This document shows positions 6,168 to 15,327 of a stretch of DNA of 21,891 nucleotides, piece after piece; position 1 is the stretch's first letter, and every line of letters begins with the position of its first letter. Under the pieces are notes generated by a model. That model was not told the DNA's origin. It ran no database searches and saw only the letters and a program-made list of their open reading frames with translations. The position numbers were made by a program, and so were the translations under genes. The stretch is from Candidatus Berkelbacteria bacterium (GTDB taxonomy: Bacteria; Patescibacteriota; UBA1384; UBA12157; JAENIV01): positions 1 to 21,891 of the forward strand of contig JAENIV010000006.1 of NCBI GenBank assembly GCA_016844295.1, read 5' to 3'.

Positions 6168-7472
6168 ATGAAAATTCTAATGCTTCTGAAGTATCCACTT
6201 TTCGGAAGTGGAAGTGGAACCTATGTGCGCAAATTATCGGAAAAGTTAAAGATTCTCTACCCAGATGATCAACTGGCAATTTTTTGTCCTGATCTGAAAA
6301 ATAAAATTAACGGGATCAATTTATATTATTATAAAATGCCTTTCCACGCCGCGTCGACTGGGCACCCTGATTGGCCGGATGCGAAACTTTACTCAAATCT
6401 TTCGAGACAAAACATTGATGAACTTTATATCGAGTCATTTAATCAAATTATTAAAGTTGTTAATGATTTCAAGCCCGATGTAATTCACGTCCACCACGCG
6501 CTTTACTTTAGTTGGATCGCAAATTACCTAAGTTCGATTTATGGTATTTTCTATGTTGTTACAACTCACGGAACAGAACTTTTAACCGCGAGTGAAAATA
6601 AAAGCTGGATTCCTCTTACAAGAGATGCTCTTTGCCGCGCCTCGATGATTACGGCTGTTTCGGGTGATACTAAAAAGTGGTTACTAAGAATATATGGCAG
6701 ATATGGCCAACATGGAATAATAAATAAAATGAGAATAATTCCTGGGGGAGTTGATTATGAAAGCTACTCAAGGTTAGAGCCAATAAAAATTATTAATAAA
6801 AAATATAATCTGGGCGGTAAACGAGTCGTAATTTTTTCTGGAAAATTAACTTATAAAAAAGGAGTTCAATATTTAATTAAAGCGGCTTTAAAAATTAAAG
6901 CGGAGATATTTATTATTGGGGGCGGAGAGGAAGAAAGTAAACTCAAGGCTTTAGTGGATGAATTAAAGGTTAAAAATGTTCATTTCATGGGATATTTTGG
7001 GGCAAACGATGATAAAGAATTAAAAGAGTTTTATAGACGCGCAGATGTATTGGTTTTCCCATCTATTTGGGAAGAACCGCTCGGTTTGGTAGCTTTAGAA
7101 GCCATGGCATCATCGACCCCGGTCGTCGCATCAAAAAAAGGCGGAATTCCACTGGCGGTTAAAAACAATGTAAACGGATTTTTAGTTAGAGCAAGAAGCG
7201 CTAAAGCAATCGCCGAGAAAGTAAATTTTTTACTAAAAAATGAAGATATAAGAAAAAAAATGGGTGAAGAAGCCCGAAAAATTGTCGAAGAGAAATTCAA
7301 CTGGACAAAAATCGCTCAACGTTTTCATGAATATTATGAGCACGCATTTAGAACAAGCCAAGAACGATTGAAGAGGATGAAACTGCCTGTTGATATTGAG
7401 CAAGAGAGGATTGAAATTAAAGGTTCAAGATTAGACCTTAAGGAGATTCAAAATGGAAACAGGATTAGGTAG
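6168..7472 (+). CDS. GT4-family glycosyltransferase
   Basis: A 434-residue GT-B glycosyltransferase. The N-terminal half has the glycine-rich acceptor-side loop (LFGSGSGTYVRKL) and DVIHVHHAL. The C-terminal half has the nucleotide-sugar site: FSGKLTYKKGVQYLI, then the EX7E motif in EEPLGLVALEAMASSTPVV, then GIPLAVKNNVNGFLV. This layout is characteristic of retaining GT4 enzymes using UDP- or GDP-sugars. The exact sugar and acceptor cannot be deduced. I prefer ATG 6168 (MKILMLLKYP, the usual GT4 start) over GTG 6147. The C-terminus has an extra charged tail of about 50 residues and overlaps the next gene by 20 bases. No membrane segment is apparent; a peripheral membrane location is common in the family. 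Confidence 0.9.
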   Translation: MKILMLLKYPLFGSGSGTYVRKLSEKLKILYPDDQLAIFCPDLKNKINGINLYYYKMPFHAASTGHPDWPDAKLYSNLSRQNIDELYIESFNQIIKVVNDFKPDVIHVHHALYFSWIANYLSSIYGIFYVVTTHGTELLTASENKSWIPLTRDALCRASMITAVSGDTKKWLLRIYGRYGQHGIINKMRIIPGGVDYESYSRLEPIKIINKKYNLGGKRVVIFSGKLTYKKGVQYLIKAALKIKAEIFIIGGGEEESKLKALVDELKVKNVHFMGYFGANDDKELKEFYRRADVLVFPSIWEEPLGLVALEAMASSTPVVASKKGGIPLAVKNNVNGFLVRARSAKAIAEKVNFLLKNEDIRKKMGEEARKIVEEKFNWTKIAQRFHEYYEHAFRTSQERLKRMKLPVDIEQERIEIKGSRLDLKEIQNGNRIR

Positions 7473-8625
7473 GCCAACAGAGGCTGAATCGGGTGAGAAT
7501 TTTCCCGGCCGTGAAGAACTTTACGAGAATGCTTATGTTGATATTTATCATTCAAAAAAACAAGGTATTCCGATAGAAGAAGGCGTACAATTAGTTGTTG
7601 ATCCAAAGGAAGAAACCGTTTTGGGAGAAGCGAGAGCGGCTTGGTTTTCCTTGGCAGTTGCAAAGGTAGTAGCCGAGGGGAGATTTACAGAGGAATTTTG
7701 GGCAAATATTCAAGACAATGCCCACCCAGGCGTTGAACGTGGCCTAAATGTTTGGGGACGTCATCCTCAATCTGCCGAAGCCTGGGGGAAACCAGTTAAT
7801 ATTCGAGAACCTAGCGAGAGAGAAATCCAAAACCTAGACGAACAAGAGCGCGAGAAGTTGCAAAGAACCCTTGAACTTTATATTCCCAAATGGGGAAGTG
7901 CAGGGGAGCATATTACTCTTTTCAAAAATGGTGTAAATGCGGTTGACCCGCAAAAACAAGAATTTATCAACCAACGCGAGAAAGGCGTAGAAGGACCGTG
8001 GCCTTGGCAGGCATACACAGCGTGGATGTCTGATAAATATGAACTTACAGTTGTTATGCAACCTCACATCAAGGGTGTTCATTTAGTTCTAAGTCCCTTG
8101 CACCAACACTGGTCTGAAGCACCACGCGATGATTTTTGGACACCTAATATGGGGGTTAAACAAATATTGGAAGAACAGGGCGAATTTTTTAACGGTGATA
8201 TTCATTTCAGCGGAAATTGGGGCTTTGCTCCCCTCGATGTTTCACCAGATAAACCAGGCCGCCGCGTTGACGAAAGATATTTGGAAGAATCTGATCCTGA
8301 AAAAATGGAAGATAAGAGGAAACAAACTAAAACTGCGTTGGGGAGAGGACCTTGGATGGGGCCGGAAAAGGGTGGATGGGCTGCGCATGGACACTATTAT
8401 GCTACAGACTCTCCAGATAAATATGTCAGTTTGCCATCTAGGTCAAAATCCGAAAGACCCGAAGAGTGGGAGGGAATTCCTGAAATGAATCGAGAACAAG
8501 CAGAGAGTATAAGCCAACTTATTCAGGCGCGATTAAATCAATGGTTACAAGCCCAACAAGTTGTTGGCGCGAAATTATTTTCGAGCGAAAGCGAGAAAAC
8601 TTTACCTCAAGAAAATTATAAGTAG
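7453..8625 (+). CDS. Unknown protein, possibly HIT/GalT-like
   Basis: I do not firmly recognise this 390-residue, Trp-rich, acidic protein. It starts after a good AAGGAG ribosome site (7441-7446) inside the end of the previous gene, so the two are likely coupled. Around residues 200-222, HIKGVHLVLSPLHQHW resembles the strand and histidines that precede the active site of HIT-superfamily proteins, and later GDIHFSGNWGF and HGHYYAT add histidines in an order loosely like HIT or GalT enzymes. The canonical HxHxH triad is not present, so catalysis is uncertain. Position next to galT and glycosyltransferases supports a sugar-nucleotide role, but this is inference. The last codons (LFSSESEKTLPQ) come from one copy of a 31-bp direct repeat, so the C-terminus may have been modified by repeat insertion. 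Confidence 0.75.
   Translation: METGLGRPTEAESGENFPGREELYENAYVDIYHSKKQGIPIEEGVQLVVDPKEETVLGEARAAWFSLAVAKVVAEGRFTEEFWANIQDNAHPGVERGLNVWGRHPQSAEAWGKPVNIREPSEREIQNLDEQEREKLQRTLELYIPKWGSAGEHITLFKNGVNAVDPQKQEFINQREKGVEGPWPWQAYTAWMSDKYELTVVMQPHIKGVHLVLSPLHQHWSEAPRDDFWTPNMGVKQILEEQGEFFNGDIHFSGNWGFAPLDVSPDKPGRRVDERYLEESDPEKMEDKRKQTKTALGRGPWMGPEKGGWAAHGHYYATDSPDKYVSLPSRSKSERPEEWEGIPEMNREQAESISQLIQARLNQWLQAQQVVGAKLFSSESEKTLPQENYK
8577..8607 (+). repeat. 31-bp direct repeat, copy 1
   Basis: This copy lies inside the last codons of the unknown HIT-like gene and is identical over 31 bases to 8628-8658. The core CGAGCGAAAGCGAGAAAA is GC-richer than its surroundings and has internal GCGA repeats. It resembles dispersed intergenic repeats common in CPR genomes; the resemblance is from memory. 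Confidence 0.85.
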
Positions 8626-8627
8626 TG

Positions 8628-8658
8628 ATTTTCGAGCGAAAGCGAGAAAACTTTACCT
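8628..8658 (+). repeat. 31-bp direct repeat, copy 2
   Basis: Exact second copy of 8577-8607, separated by 20 bases that include the stop codon of the upstream gene. It lies in the 70-base gap before the next glycosyltransferase. Two copies and one 20-base gap are not enough for a CRISPR array, and no cas genes are present. Confidence 0.85.
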
Positions 8659-8695
8659 AATTTGTCCCAAGGATAGTAATTTTGAAGGAGAAATT

Positions 8696-9769
8696 ATGAA
8701 AATAGCAATTATTGCTCCGCCAGTAAATACAATACCTCCAGAACGCCAGGGAGGTTTGGAAATTATTCTAGCCTATAAAATAGAGGCCTTAGTAAAAATG
8801 GGTCACGAGGTCCATCTTTTTGGGGCGGGTGAAAATAATATTTCAGGTATCAGTTATAATAAAATATTTCCTAAAAGCCTAAGCGAAATAGCCATCGACC
8901 CCGTTAATATGGAAGCATCAAGAAAATTGAGACTGGAAACTTCGTATATGATCAATGTTCTTGAGAAAATTATTAATGACCAACAAAATTTTGATTGTAT
9001 CTTTAACCATACAAGGGCTACTGAATTATTACCTTTGCTGATTTTCGATAAGATTAGAACGCCCATTTTTAATATTTTTCACCTACCAATTTTAAGTGAG
9101 CATATCGATGTGATAAAAAAATTTCCTAATAGTCTATTCATTTCTATTTCCGATGATCAAAGGGCAGATTACCCGGGGGTAAAAAATTTTGTTGGTACAG
9201 TTCATAATGGTATTGATCCTGATAAATATCCTTTTTCAAAAGATACTGATGAATTTATCCTTTGGGTCGGGACTATCGGAGCCCATAAAAATCCCTTAGA
9301 AGCAATAAAAGTAGCCCAAGCGATCAATTCTAAAATTATATTAATGGGTAAGATTCGTGATCAAGATTATTTTGAGGAGAATATTAAAGATCATATTGAT
9401 AATAAAATTGTTAAATACCTTGGAGAGATAAATTACACTGATAAACTCCCATATTTTCAGAAAGCAAAAGTTGCAATTTTCCCGACTAAGATTCGTGAAG
9501 CTTGCCCAGTTACACCAATCGAGTTAACAATGTGTGGAACGCCGGTGGTGGCTTATCCATCCGGAGGGACTAAAGAGATAATTGAAAATGGCATCAATGG
9601 ATTTTTAGTCGATAACTTTGAGAGTTTAATTGAAAAAACTAAAGAGGCCTACGAATTAAATCGCCAGACATGTCATGAATTTACTAAAAATAATTTTTCA
9701 TCTGAAGTTATGGCTAAAAAATATTTGGAAATTGTAGACAATTTTAATACTAATGGAATAAAAAAATGA
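8696..9769 (+). CDS. GT4-family glycosyltransferase
   Basis: A 357-residue GT-B glycosyltransferase. The start MKIAIIAPPVN with ERQGGLE is the glycine-rich N-terminal loop. GTVHNGIDPDKYPF precedes the C-terminal Rossmann domain (FILWVGTIGAHKNP). The EX7E motif is in REACPVTPIELTMCGTPVVAYPSGG, with EIIENGINGFLV after it. ATG 8696 is chosen because AAGGAG sits 5 bases upstream; an in-frame start at 8561 would translate the direct repeats as protein and has no support. It overlaps the next GT4 gene by four bases (ATGA), indicating coupled translation. Donor and acceptor are unknown. It resembles its downstream neighbour in size and layout, so the pair may be an ancient duplication acting in one glycan pathway. 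Confidence 0.9.
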   Translation: MKIAIIAPPVNTIPPERQGGLEIILAYKIEALVKMGHEVHLFGAGENNISGISYNKIFPKSLSEIAIDPVNMEASRKLRLETSYMINVLEKIINDQQNFDCIFNHTRATELLPLLIFDKIRTPIFNIFHLPILSEHIDVIKKFPNSLFISISDDQRADYPGVKNFVGTVHNGIDPDKYPFSKDTDEFILWVGTIGAHKNPLEAIKVAQAINSKIILMGKIRDQDYFEENIKDHIDNKIVKYLGEINYTDKLPYFQKAKVAIFPTKIREACPVTPIELTMCGTPVVAYPSGGTKEIIENGINGFLVDNFESLIEKTKEAYELNRQTCHEFTKNNFSSEVMAKKYLEIVDNFNTNGIKK

Positions 9770-10908
9770 AAATTGCCATGATTGCCTCAAACCGAAAACC
9801 CTTACCTTCTCCGAAGGAATTAATTTTTGCGCCGGGGATAATTATAAATGATCTGACCGAGGGTTTAGTTAAAAAAGGTCATGACGTAACTTTATTTGCT
9901 CCCGAGGGAACTAAAACAAGCGCTAGATTAATTACCTCGGGAACAAAGTCGCTTTATGAGGATTTTGCGAGTGAAAAAGATTTTAAGCAAAAAAGATCTG
10001 AGAACCTCGAAAGTTATTTTATGCAGGATGCCCAATATCAGTTATTACTTGATTCAATCGCTTTCGAATATATTCAAAAAAATAATTTTGATATTGTCCA
10101 TTCGCATAATCCCAGACATGAGTTGTATTTTACGCCCCTGATCAATGTGCCCGCCGTTTTTACCTTTCATGATACAGAAAGAGAAGTCAGTTCGGAAATT
10201 GATAAACAACGTTTGGAAAAATTTTCAAAAAGTTGTTATTTTGTTTCAATCTCAAATGCCCAAAGAGAAGTTTTTGGTAATCTAAACTGGGCTGGTACGG
10301 TTTATAACGGGGTAGATACAAATAATTATTCATTTTCAGATGGAGGCGAAAGTCTACTTTTCGCTGGCAGGATGGATCGAAGGAAAGGTATTGATATTGC
10401 TGTAGAAATTGCGCATAAATTGAATAAACCTTTATTAATCGCGGGTGACATTGTAAAAAATTTAGACGGTGAAAAAATATATCGTGAAATTAAACCTCTC
10501 ATTGACGGTGAAAAAATAAAGTATTTAGGACATATCCGATATGACAAAATGAGCCCTATTTATCAGCAATCTTTTGCTCTATTATTGCCAATACGTTGGG
10601 TTGAGTCATTTGGACTCGTTATGACCGAGGCTATGGCTTGCGGAACACCAGTGATAGCCTTTAACAAAGGTGCGGTATCCGAAGTCGTTAGAGACCGCGT
10701 AACGGGTTTTGTATGTCCGAGCGATAGTATCAATTGTATGACTGAGAAGATTAACGAGCTATATCAAATGAGTAAAAATGATTATCACAAAATACGTAAA
10801 AATTGCCGAAAACACGTGACTGATAATTTTTCCAATGAAAAGATGGTTGAAGGTTATGAAAAAATTTACGAAAAAGTAATCACCGACTGGAGAAATAAAA
10901 ATGCCTAA
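9766..10908 (+). CDS. GT4-family glycosyltransferase
   Basis: A 380-residue GT-B enzyme beginning MKIAMIASNRKPLPSP, with DIVHSHNPRHE in the acceptor domain, AGTVYNGVDTNNYSF leading into the donor domain, and FAGRMDRRKGIDIAVEIA. The EX7E motif is in VESFGLVMTEAMACGTPVIAF, followed by GAVSEVVRDRVTGFV, typical of retaining GT4 enzymes. It shares start style and order of motifs with the preceding gene and overlaps it by four bases; its end overlaps galE by eight. The sugar transferred cannot be predicted. Being directly followed by galE suggests that a UDP-galactose or UDP-glucose donor is plausible. Confidence 0.9.
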   Translation: MKIAMIASNRKPLPSPKELIFAPGIIINDLTEGLVKKGHDVTLFAPEGTKTSARLITSGTKSLYEDFASEKDFKQKRSENLESYFMQDAQYQLLLDSIAFEYIQKNNFDIVHSHNPRHELYFTPLINVPAVFTFHDTEREVSSEIDKQRLEKFSKSCYFVSISNAQREVFGNLNWAGTVYNGVDTNNYSFSDGGESLLFAGRMDRRKGIDIAVEIAHKLNKPLLIAGDIVKNLDGEKIYREIKPLIDGEKIKYLGHIRYDKMSPIYQQSFALLLPIRWVESFGLVMTEAMACGTPVIAFNKGAVSEVVRDRVTGFVCPSDSINCMTEKINELYQMSKNDYHKIRKNCRKHVTDNFSNEKMVEGYEKIYEKVITDWRNKNA

Positions 10909-11899
10909 AGGAAAAATTCTTGTTACTGGCGGGGCTGGTTATATTGGCAGCCATACGGTAAAAAATTTATTAAAAAAGGGATATCGGGTATTGGTGATAG
11001 ATAATCTTTCACGCGGATTTATCGAGCCTATCAAGATTCTTCAAAGGAAATTTAAAAATTTAGAATTTATAAGGGCTGATTTAAACAACGCTCAGCAGTT
11101 AGATGGGATTTTTACCGACAAGGAGATAGACAGTGTTATGCATTTCGCGGCTTTAGTTAGTGTGGAAGAGTCGATGAAATGCCCAGAGCGATACCATCAA
11201 GAAAATTATCTCAATAGTATAAATCTCGTAGACGCGATGTCCAAACATGGTGTCCAAAAAATAATTTTTTCATCAAGTTGTGTAGTTTACGGGACGCCTA
11301 AATATACGCCGATAGATGAAAATCACCCGACCAATCCTCAAAGCCCCTACGGTCAGACAAAACTAGATTTCGAAAAATATTTAAGTAAAGTTAATAATCT
11401 AAAGCATATTATTTTCCGCTATTTTAATGTTGGCGGTTCAGATATTGATGGAAATTTAGGAAAATCGAGTATTACAAATGAAGATTTGATTTCAAATATC
11501 ATTAAAGTCGGTCTTGGACAAAATAATATATTCACAATTTATGGTAATGATTATGATACTTCGGACGGAACGACAATTAGAGATTTTTTGCATGTAGAAG
11601 ATATTTCCCGGGCACACATTCTCGCATTAGAACATCTTGATAATTATTCAGGAGAAATTTTCAACCTTGGATCGGGATCGGGATTTACAGTTCAAGGGGT
11701 CGTTAATAAAGCTAGTGAAATAATCGGTGAAAAAATAAATATTAAATTCGCAGCAAGAAGACCTGGCGATATTCCCATCTCTGTCGCCATAGCCCAAAAA
11801 GCGAAAGATAGTCTCAAATGGGAGCCCCAATATTCAGATTTAGATATTATTTTAAAAACCGATTGGCAGTGGCGTAAAAAACATCCACATGGGTATTAA
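10901..11899 (+). CDS. galE: UDP-glucose 4-epimerase (extended SDR)
   Basis: A 332-residue extended short-chain dehydrogenase. The NAD-binding glycine motif GGAGYIG is at residues 10-16; the catalytic residues are visible as Ser124-126 (SSSCVVYG) and Tyr150-x3-Lys154 (YGQTK), close to the positions in E. coli GalE. FRYFNVGGSD and TIRDFLHVEDISRAH are also GalE-type signatures. The enzyme interconverts UDP-glucose and UDP-galactose in the cytoplasm using tightly bound NAD. Some relatives accept UDP-N-acetyl sugars, and sequence alone does not settle this. It partners logically with the frameshifted galT upstream (Leloir pathway) and supplies donors to the flanking glycosyltransferases. Confidence 0.93.
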   Translation: MPKGKILVTGGAGYIGSHTVKNLLKKGYRVLVIDNLSRGFIEPIKILQRKFKNLEFIRADLNNAQQLDGIFTDKEIDSVMHFAALVSVEESMKCPERYHQENYLNSINLVDAMSKHGVQKIIFSSSCVVYGTPKYTPIDENHPTNPQSPYGQTKLDFEKYLSKVNNLKHIIFRYFNVGGSDIDGNLGKSSITNEDLISNIIKVGLGQNNIFTIYGNDYDTSDGTTIRDFLHVEDISRAHILALEHLDNYSGEIFNLGSGSGFTVQGVVNKASEIIGEKINIKFAARRPGDIPISVAIAQKAKDSLKWEPQYSDLDIILKTDWQWRKKHPHGY

Positions 11900-11908
11900 A
11901 GGAGGGGA

Positions 11909-13414
11909 ATGGCTAAAATAAAGTATAAAGATAGGCTAAAAGTTTTATTTGTAACTTCTGAAGCAGCTCCGCTGGCTAAAGCGGGTGGTCTTGGTGATGT
12001 GGCCGGTTCTTTACCGAAAGTATTAGCCAGGGACTATCATATGGAAGTTAGAATCGTCTTACCAAAATATAAATCAATAAACATGGAAAAATTTCCGGCC
12101 GAACAAATCATGAATGATATCAAATTAAAAATGCCTAATAATCACTCTGAAAAAATGGATGTTTATAAAACCTACTTACCGGGAACTATCATCCCTGTAT
12201 ATCTACTAGACATGCCTGAATTATTTGTTGGCGAAGATGTTTACGATCATAATGTCCAAGGTAGAGATACCCACATTCCATTCGTCTATTTTTCCAAGGC
12301 TGCAATCGAACTTGTTAAAGCCATGGATTGGAAGCCAGATATTATTCATATTCAAGACTGGATGATGGGCTTGATCCCCAAGTGGCTTAAAACGACATAT
12401 CTGGATAATGCATTTTTTAAAGATACTTCCGTAGTTTTAACGGTCCACAACATTGCTTACCAAGGAAAATTGGATTATAAATCCGCAAAATTATTTGGGC
12501 TGAAAAAATCTCAGTTTAAAAGAGTAAGTAAGTTTAACCCTTCAGATGAAATTAATATTTTGGGAGAGGCAATTTTAAATTCGGATATGATAAATACGGT
12601 TTCACCAAATTATGCCAGAGAATTATTAACAAAGAAATATGGTTTTGGTTTGCAAAAATTGCTTAGATTTAAAAAGAAGAACTTCACGGGTATTTTGAAT
12701 GGAATAGATTATTCGAACTTTGACCCGCGAACAAATCCAGATACACCGGTAAAATATTGGATCGAAAATTTAGACAAAAAGGTTGAAAATAAATTAATCT
12801 TACAAAAAAAATTTGGCTTAACTCAATCTCCAGATTTACCATTAATCTGTGCAATTACTAGGCTTACGCATCAAAAAGGTTTAGATTTAATTGACGACGT
12901 TCTGAAAGAACTAACAGATATGGGAGCGCAATTTATTATTTTAGGATCAGGTGCAGAATCAATTGAAAAAATATTTATTAAGGCTGAGAAAGAATACCCA
13001 AAAGCCGTGGCTGCCGAAATGAGGTTTGATGCAGATTTAGCTCAAACAATTTACGCCGGCTCAGACATGCTTTTAATGCCTTCTCGTTTTGAACCGTGTG
13101 GCTTGTCACAAATAATTGCCATGCGTTTTGGGACAATCCCGATTGTAAGACACACAGGAGGTTTAGCAGACACAGTGACAGATGGAACCACGGGCTTTGT
13201 TTTCCGCCATTATGATAAAAATGCCTTTCTATGGGCAATTCGAAGAGCCGTAGACGTTTATTACAATCAAAAAGATCATTGGCGAAAAATGCAAACAAAC
13301 GCTATGAAAGAGGATTTTTCTTGGACGTCTTCGACGAAAAAATATTTGTGGTTATATAAAAAGGCAATTCAAAATCATAAACAATTTTTAAAGGCACGGG
13401 ATGAAAGTAAATAA
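11909..13414 (+). CDS. glgA: Glycogen/starch synthase (GT5)
   Basis: The N-terminus has KAGGLGDVAGSLPKVL (residues 24-39), the ADP/UDP-glucose-binding signature of GT5 glycogen synthases. HNIAYQGK, GILNGIDYSNFDP, and the C-terminal PSRFEPCGLSQIIAMRFGT with RHTGGLADTV complete the family pattern. At 501 residues it is of normal length. It elongates alpha-1,4-glucan from a nucleotide-glucose donor. A strong AAAGGAGG ribosome site (11898-11905) marks the start, only nine bases after galE. No glgC, glgB or glgP is in the window, so the donor supply and branching steps are not seen here. It overlaps the following kinase-like gene by 14 bases. Confidence 0.94.
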   Translation: MAKIKYKDRLKVLFVTSEAAPLAKAGGLGDVAGSLPKVLARDYHMEVRIVLPKYKSINMEKFPAEQIMNDIKLKMPNNHSEKMDVYKTYLPGTIIPVYLLDMPELFVGEDVYDHNVQGRDTHIPFVYFSKAAIELVKAMDWKPDIIHIQDWMMGLIPKWLKTTYLDNAFFKDTSVVLTVHNIAYQGKLDYKSAKLFGLKKSQFKRVSKFNPSDEINILGEAILNSDMINTVSPNYARELLTKKYGFGLQKLLRFKKKNFTGILNGIDYSNFDPRTNPDTPVKYWIENLDKKVENKLILQKKFGLTQSPDLPLICAITRLTHQKGLDLIDDVLKELTDMGAQFIILGSGAESIEKIFIKAEKEYPKAVAAEMRFDADLAQTIYAGSDMLLMPSRFEPCGLSQIIAMRFGTIPIVRHTGGLADTVTDGTTGFVFRHYDKNAFLWAIRRAVDVYYNQKDHWRKMQTNAMKEDFSWTSSTKKYLWLYKKAIQNHKQFLKARDESK

Positions 13415-14339
13415 TTTAGATAATTTGTTAGACTATGAGAAAGCTCAGATATTATTGTTAAAGTACGAGAGTGAGTGTGGTTTAAGTCCTAATTTCAAGA
13501 TAGAAAAAATTGAAAGGCATTTAGTTTTGTCTCCGAAGACATATGCCTTAAGGTATGAAATCCGCGATAATAATCTGACAAAAATTATTCGCCTTAATGC
13601 GTCAAGCGAAGAAACCCGGATTAGGGCTTATCATGTTATGAAACTTATTAAAGATGATTTTTCTGGGCCGATTTACCTTATCCCCAAAGTTTACTTTTAT
13701 GACCCAGAATATAATCTGGTTGTCTACGAAAACATTGAAGGCGGTCTTCTAATCGATCAACTTAAAGACCAAAATTTAGAAGAAAAAATTGCCCTATCAG
13801 GTCAATGGCTTAGAAAACTTCATTTATTAAAAGTTGATTTTGAAGAGCCCTTACCCACACACGAAGTTTATTTTAACTTCGAAGCATTAGGTAAATTTTA
13901 CCCGGACTTGGCAAAACAAGGCGATAATATTTTAAAAGAGTTAAAAGGAAAATTAGAAAATGAAGAGCAATCTTTAATCCACTGTGATTATCAACCAACC
14001 AATATTATTATTGATAATAAAAAAATATTTGTCATTGACTTTAACGATAGTCAGCTGGGAAATCCAAGTTTAGATGTTGCCAAGTTTTTAACTCAATTTA
14101 AAGTTATGCTTACTCGTTTTGGGGATATTAAAAAATATGATAATTGTAAAAATATATTTCTTGCAAATTATAATCTAAAATATAGCCAAAATAATTTTAA
14201 AATTTATTCAGCTTATTATTATTTACAAATATTGTGTTCTTTAGCATCGTCATTCACATCGGAATGGTCAGATGATTCCAAAGAAGCCAAAGAAACATTA
14301 CCAATAATTTATCAATATTGGCAGGAGTCAAATGAGTGA
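13401..14339 (+). CDS. APH/choline-kinase-fold phosphotransferase
   Basis: A 312-residue small-molecule kinase of the aminoglycoside phosphotransferase fold. The catalytic loop is HCDYQPTN (His194, Asp196, Asn201), and the metal-binding Asp is in VIDFND (Asp213), both in the order expected for this fold. VVYENIEGGLL (about residue 107) fits the hinge region. The substrate cannot be told from sequence. Because the gene overlaps glgA on one side and a PHP hydrolase on the other, a sugar or maltooligosaccharide kinase is a reasonable guess, but no specific maltokinase motif is claimed. An antibiotic-resistance role is less likely in this context. Confidence 0.85.
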   Translation: MKVNNLDNLLDYEKAQILLLKYESECGLSPNFKIEKIERHLVLSPKTYALRYEIRDNNLTKIIRLNASSEETRIRAYHVMKLIKDDFSGPIYLIPKVYFYDPEYNLVVYENIEGGLLIDQLKDQNLEEKIALSGQWLRKLHLLKVDFEEPLPTHEVYFNFEALGKFYPDLAKQGDNILKELKGKLENEEQSLIHCDYQPTNIIIDNKKIFVIDFNDSQLGNPSLDVAKFLTQFKVMLTRFGDIKKYDNCKNIFLANYNLKYSQNNFKIYSAYYYLQILCSLASSFTSEWSDDSKEAKETLPIIYQYWQESNE

Positions 14340-15327
14340 AACATTAACAAATATCGAAAGTGCCGAACGCAGAGTAACATTAAAAGAACTTATTCAAAAA
14401 TATATGGCTGGCGATAGTCATGAACATACGGTTTTTAGTAATCCGTCAACCAGGCACGAGGCGGATTATACTTTTGAACAAATTTTTAAATATGTTTTGG
14501 AGGAAATGAAAGAGGGTGAAAGCGGTATGGAGTTTATCATATTTGTTGAGCACCCGTCAGATGCCGGAAACCCTGAAAAAGTTGATGGTAATGCGCTTTT
14601 AGAACATCAAAATAAAATTCATGAATTTTCACAAATTCAACGCGATAAGGGCATTGGTTATCCGCATCTAATTAGCGGGGTCGAAGCAGATATTATTTGT
14701 GATGATGGCAAAGGTGATGATGAAAAATATTGGGGGGTAAATGTACCACAGGAAGTTCTTGAGCAAATGGATTTTGTCGTTGCTTCGAAACATGATCTAA
14801 AAAAAGTATTTCCCGAAAAAAACGGAAACCCTAATGCCGAAGAATTAACAAAAATGTATATGGGGCTAATGGCTAATCCTCATATCGATGTGATTGGACA
14901 CTTAAATCGCAATGTACCTTACGAAACGTTAACCCAGATGGATTGGGATAAAATCCTTTTACAAGCAAGAGATACAAATACCGCATTGGAAATAAACATT
15001 AATGCGCCAATGCCTGAATGGTTAATTATTAGAACTATTGAAGCTGGGGTACCTATTTTTATCGGGACTGATGCACATACTTTATGGGAGTATCACCAAA
15101 ATCTCCCAAATGAAATAAAGGAAAAAATTGAGGGCCCCGAAGAGAATTTGCATTATCCTTTAGGGGTCAGATATAATTTTTGGAAAAAAGTTTCAAAAAT
15201 ATTAAGGACACTGGAATCGTGCAATGCTGATCCTAATCAAATAATTAGCTCTTCATATGAGCGTTTAAACGCTTGGCTTTCCCAAAAAAGTCAAAGAGCA
15301 GTTGGCAACAAAGATGCTCGAACTTAA
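14332..15327 (+). CDS. PHP-domain metal-dependent phosphoesterase
   Basis: A 331-residue PHP-superfamily hydrolase. The metal ligands appear in family order: His30 and His32 (GDSHEHT), His74 (VEHPSD), Glu118 (GVEAD), His154 (ASKHD), His190 (IGHLN) and Asp247/His249 (GTDAHT). Such proteins hydrolyse phosphoesters such as histidinol phosphate, or act in nucleic-acid processing. No his genes are present, so histidinol phosphatase is only one option. The eight-base overlap with the kinase gene upstream suggests the two act in the same pathway, perhaps phosphorylating and dephosphorylating one metabolite. Its end overlaps the start of recG, probably by operon packing rather than shared function. 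Confidence 0.85.
   Translation: MSETLTNIESAERRVTLKELIQKYMAGDSHEHTVFSNPSTRHEADYTFEQIFKYVLEEMKEGESGMEFIIFVEHPSDAGNPEKVDGNALLEHQNKIHEFSQIQRDKGIGYPHLISGVEADIICDDGKGDDEKYWGVNVPQEVLEQMDFVVASKHDLKKVFPEKNGNPNAEELTKMYMGLMANPHIDVIGHLNRNVPYETLTQMDWDKILLQARDTNTALEININAPMPEWLIIRTIEAGVPIFIGTDAHTLWEYHQNLPNEIKEKIEGPEENLHYPLGVRYNFWKKVSKILRTLESCNADPNQIISSSYERLNAWLSQKSQRAVGNKDART

Noticed and set aside
8577..8658. CRISPR array
   Set aside because: Only two repeats and one 20-base gap, no cas genes, and the first copy lies inside a coding sequence.
8561..8695. N-terminal extension of the second glycosyltransferase
   Set aside because: It would translate both direct repeats as protein; ATG 8696 has a proper ribosome site and the usual GT4 start.
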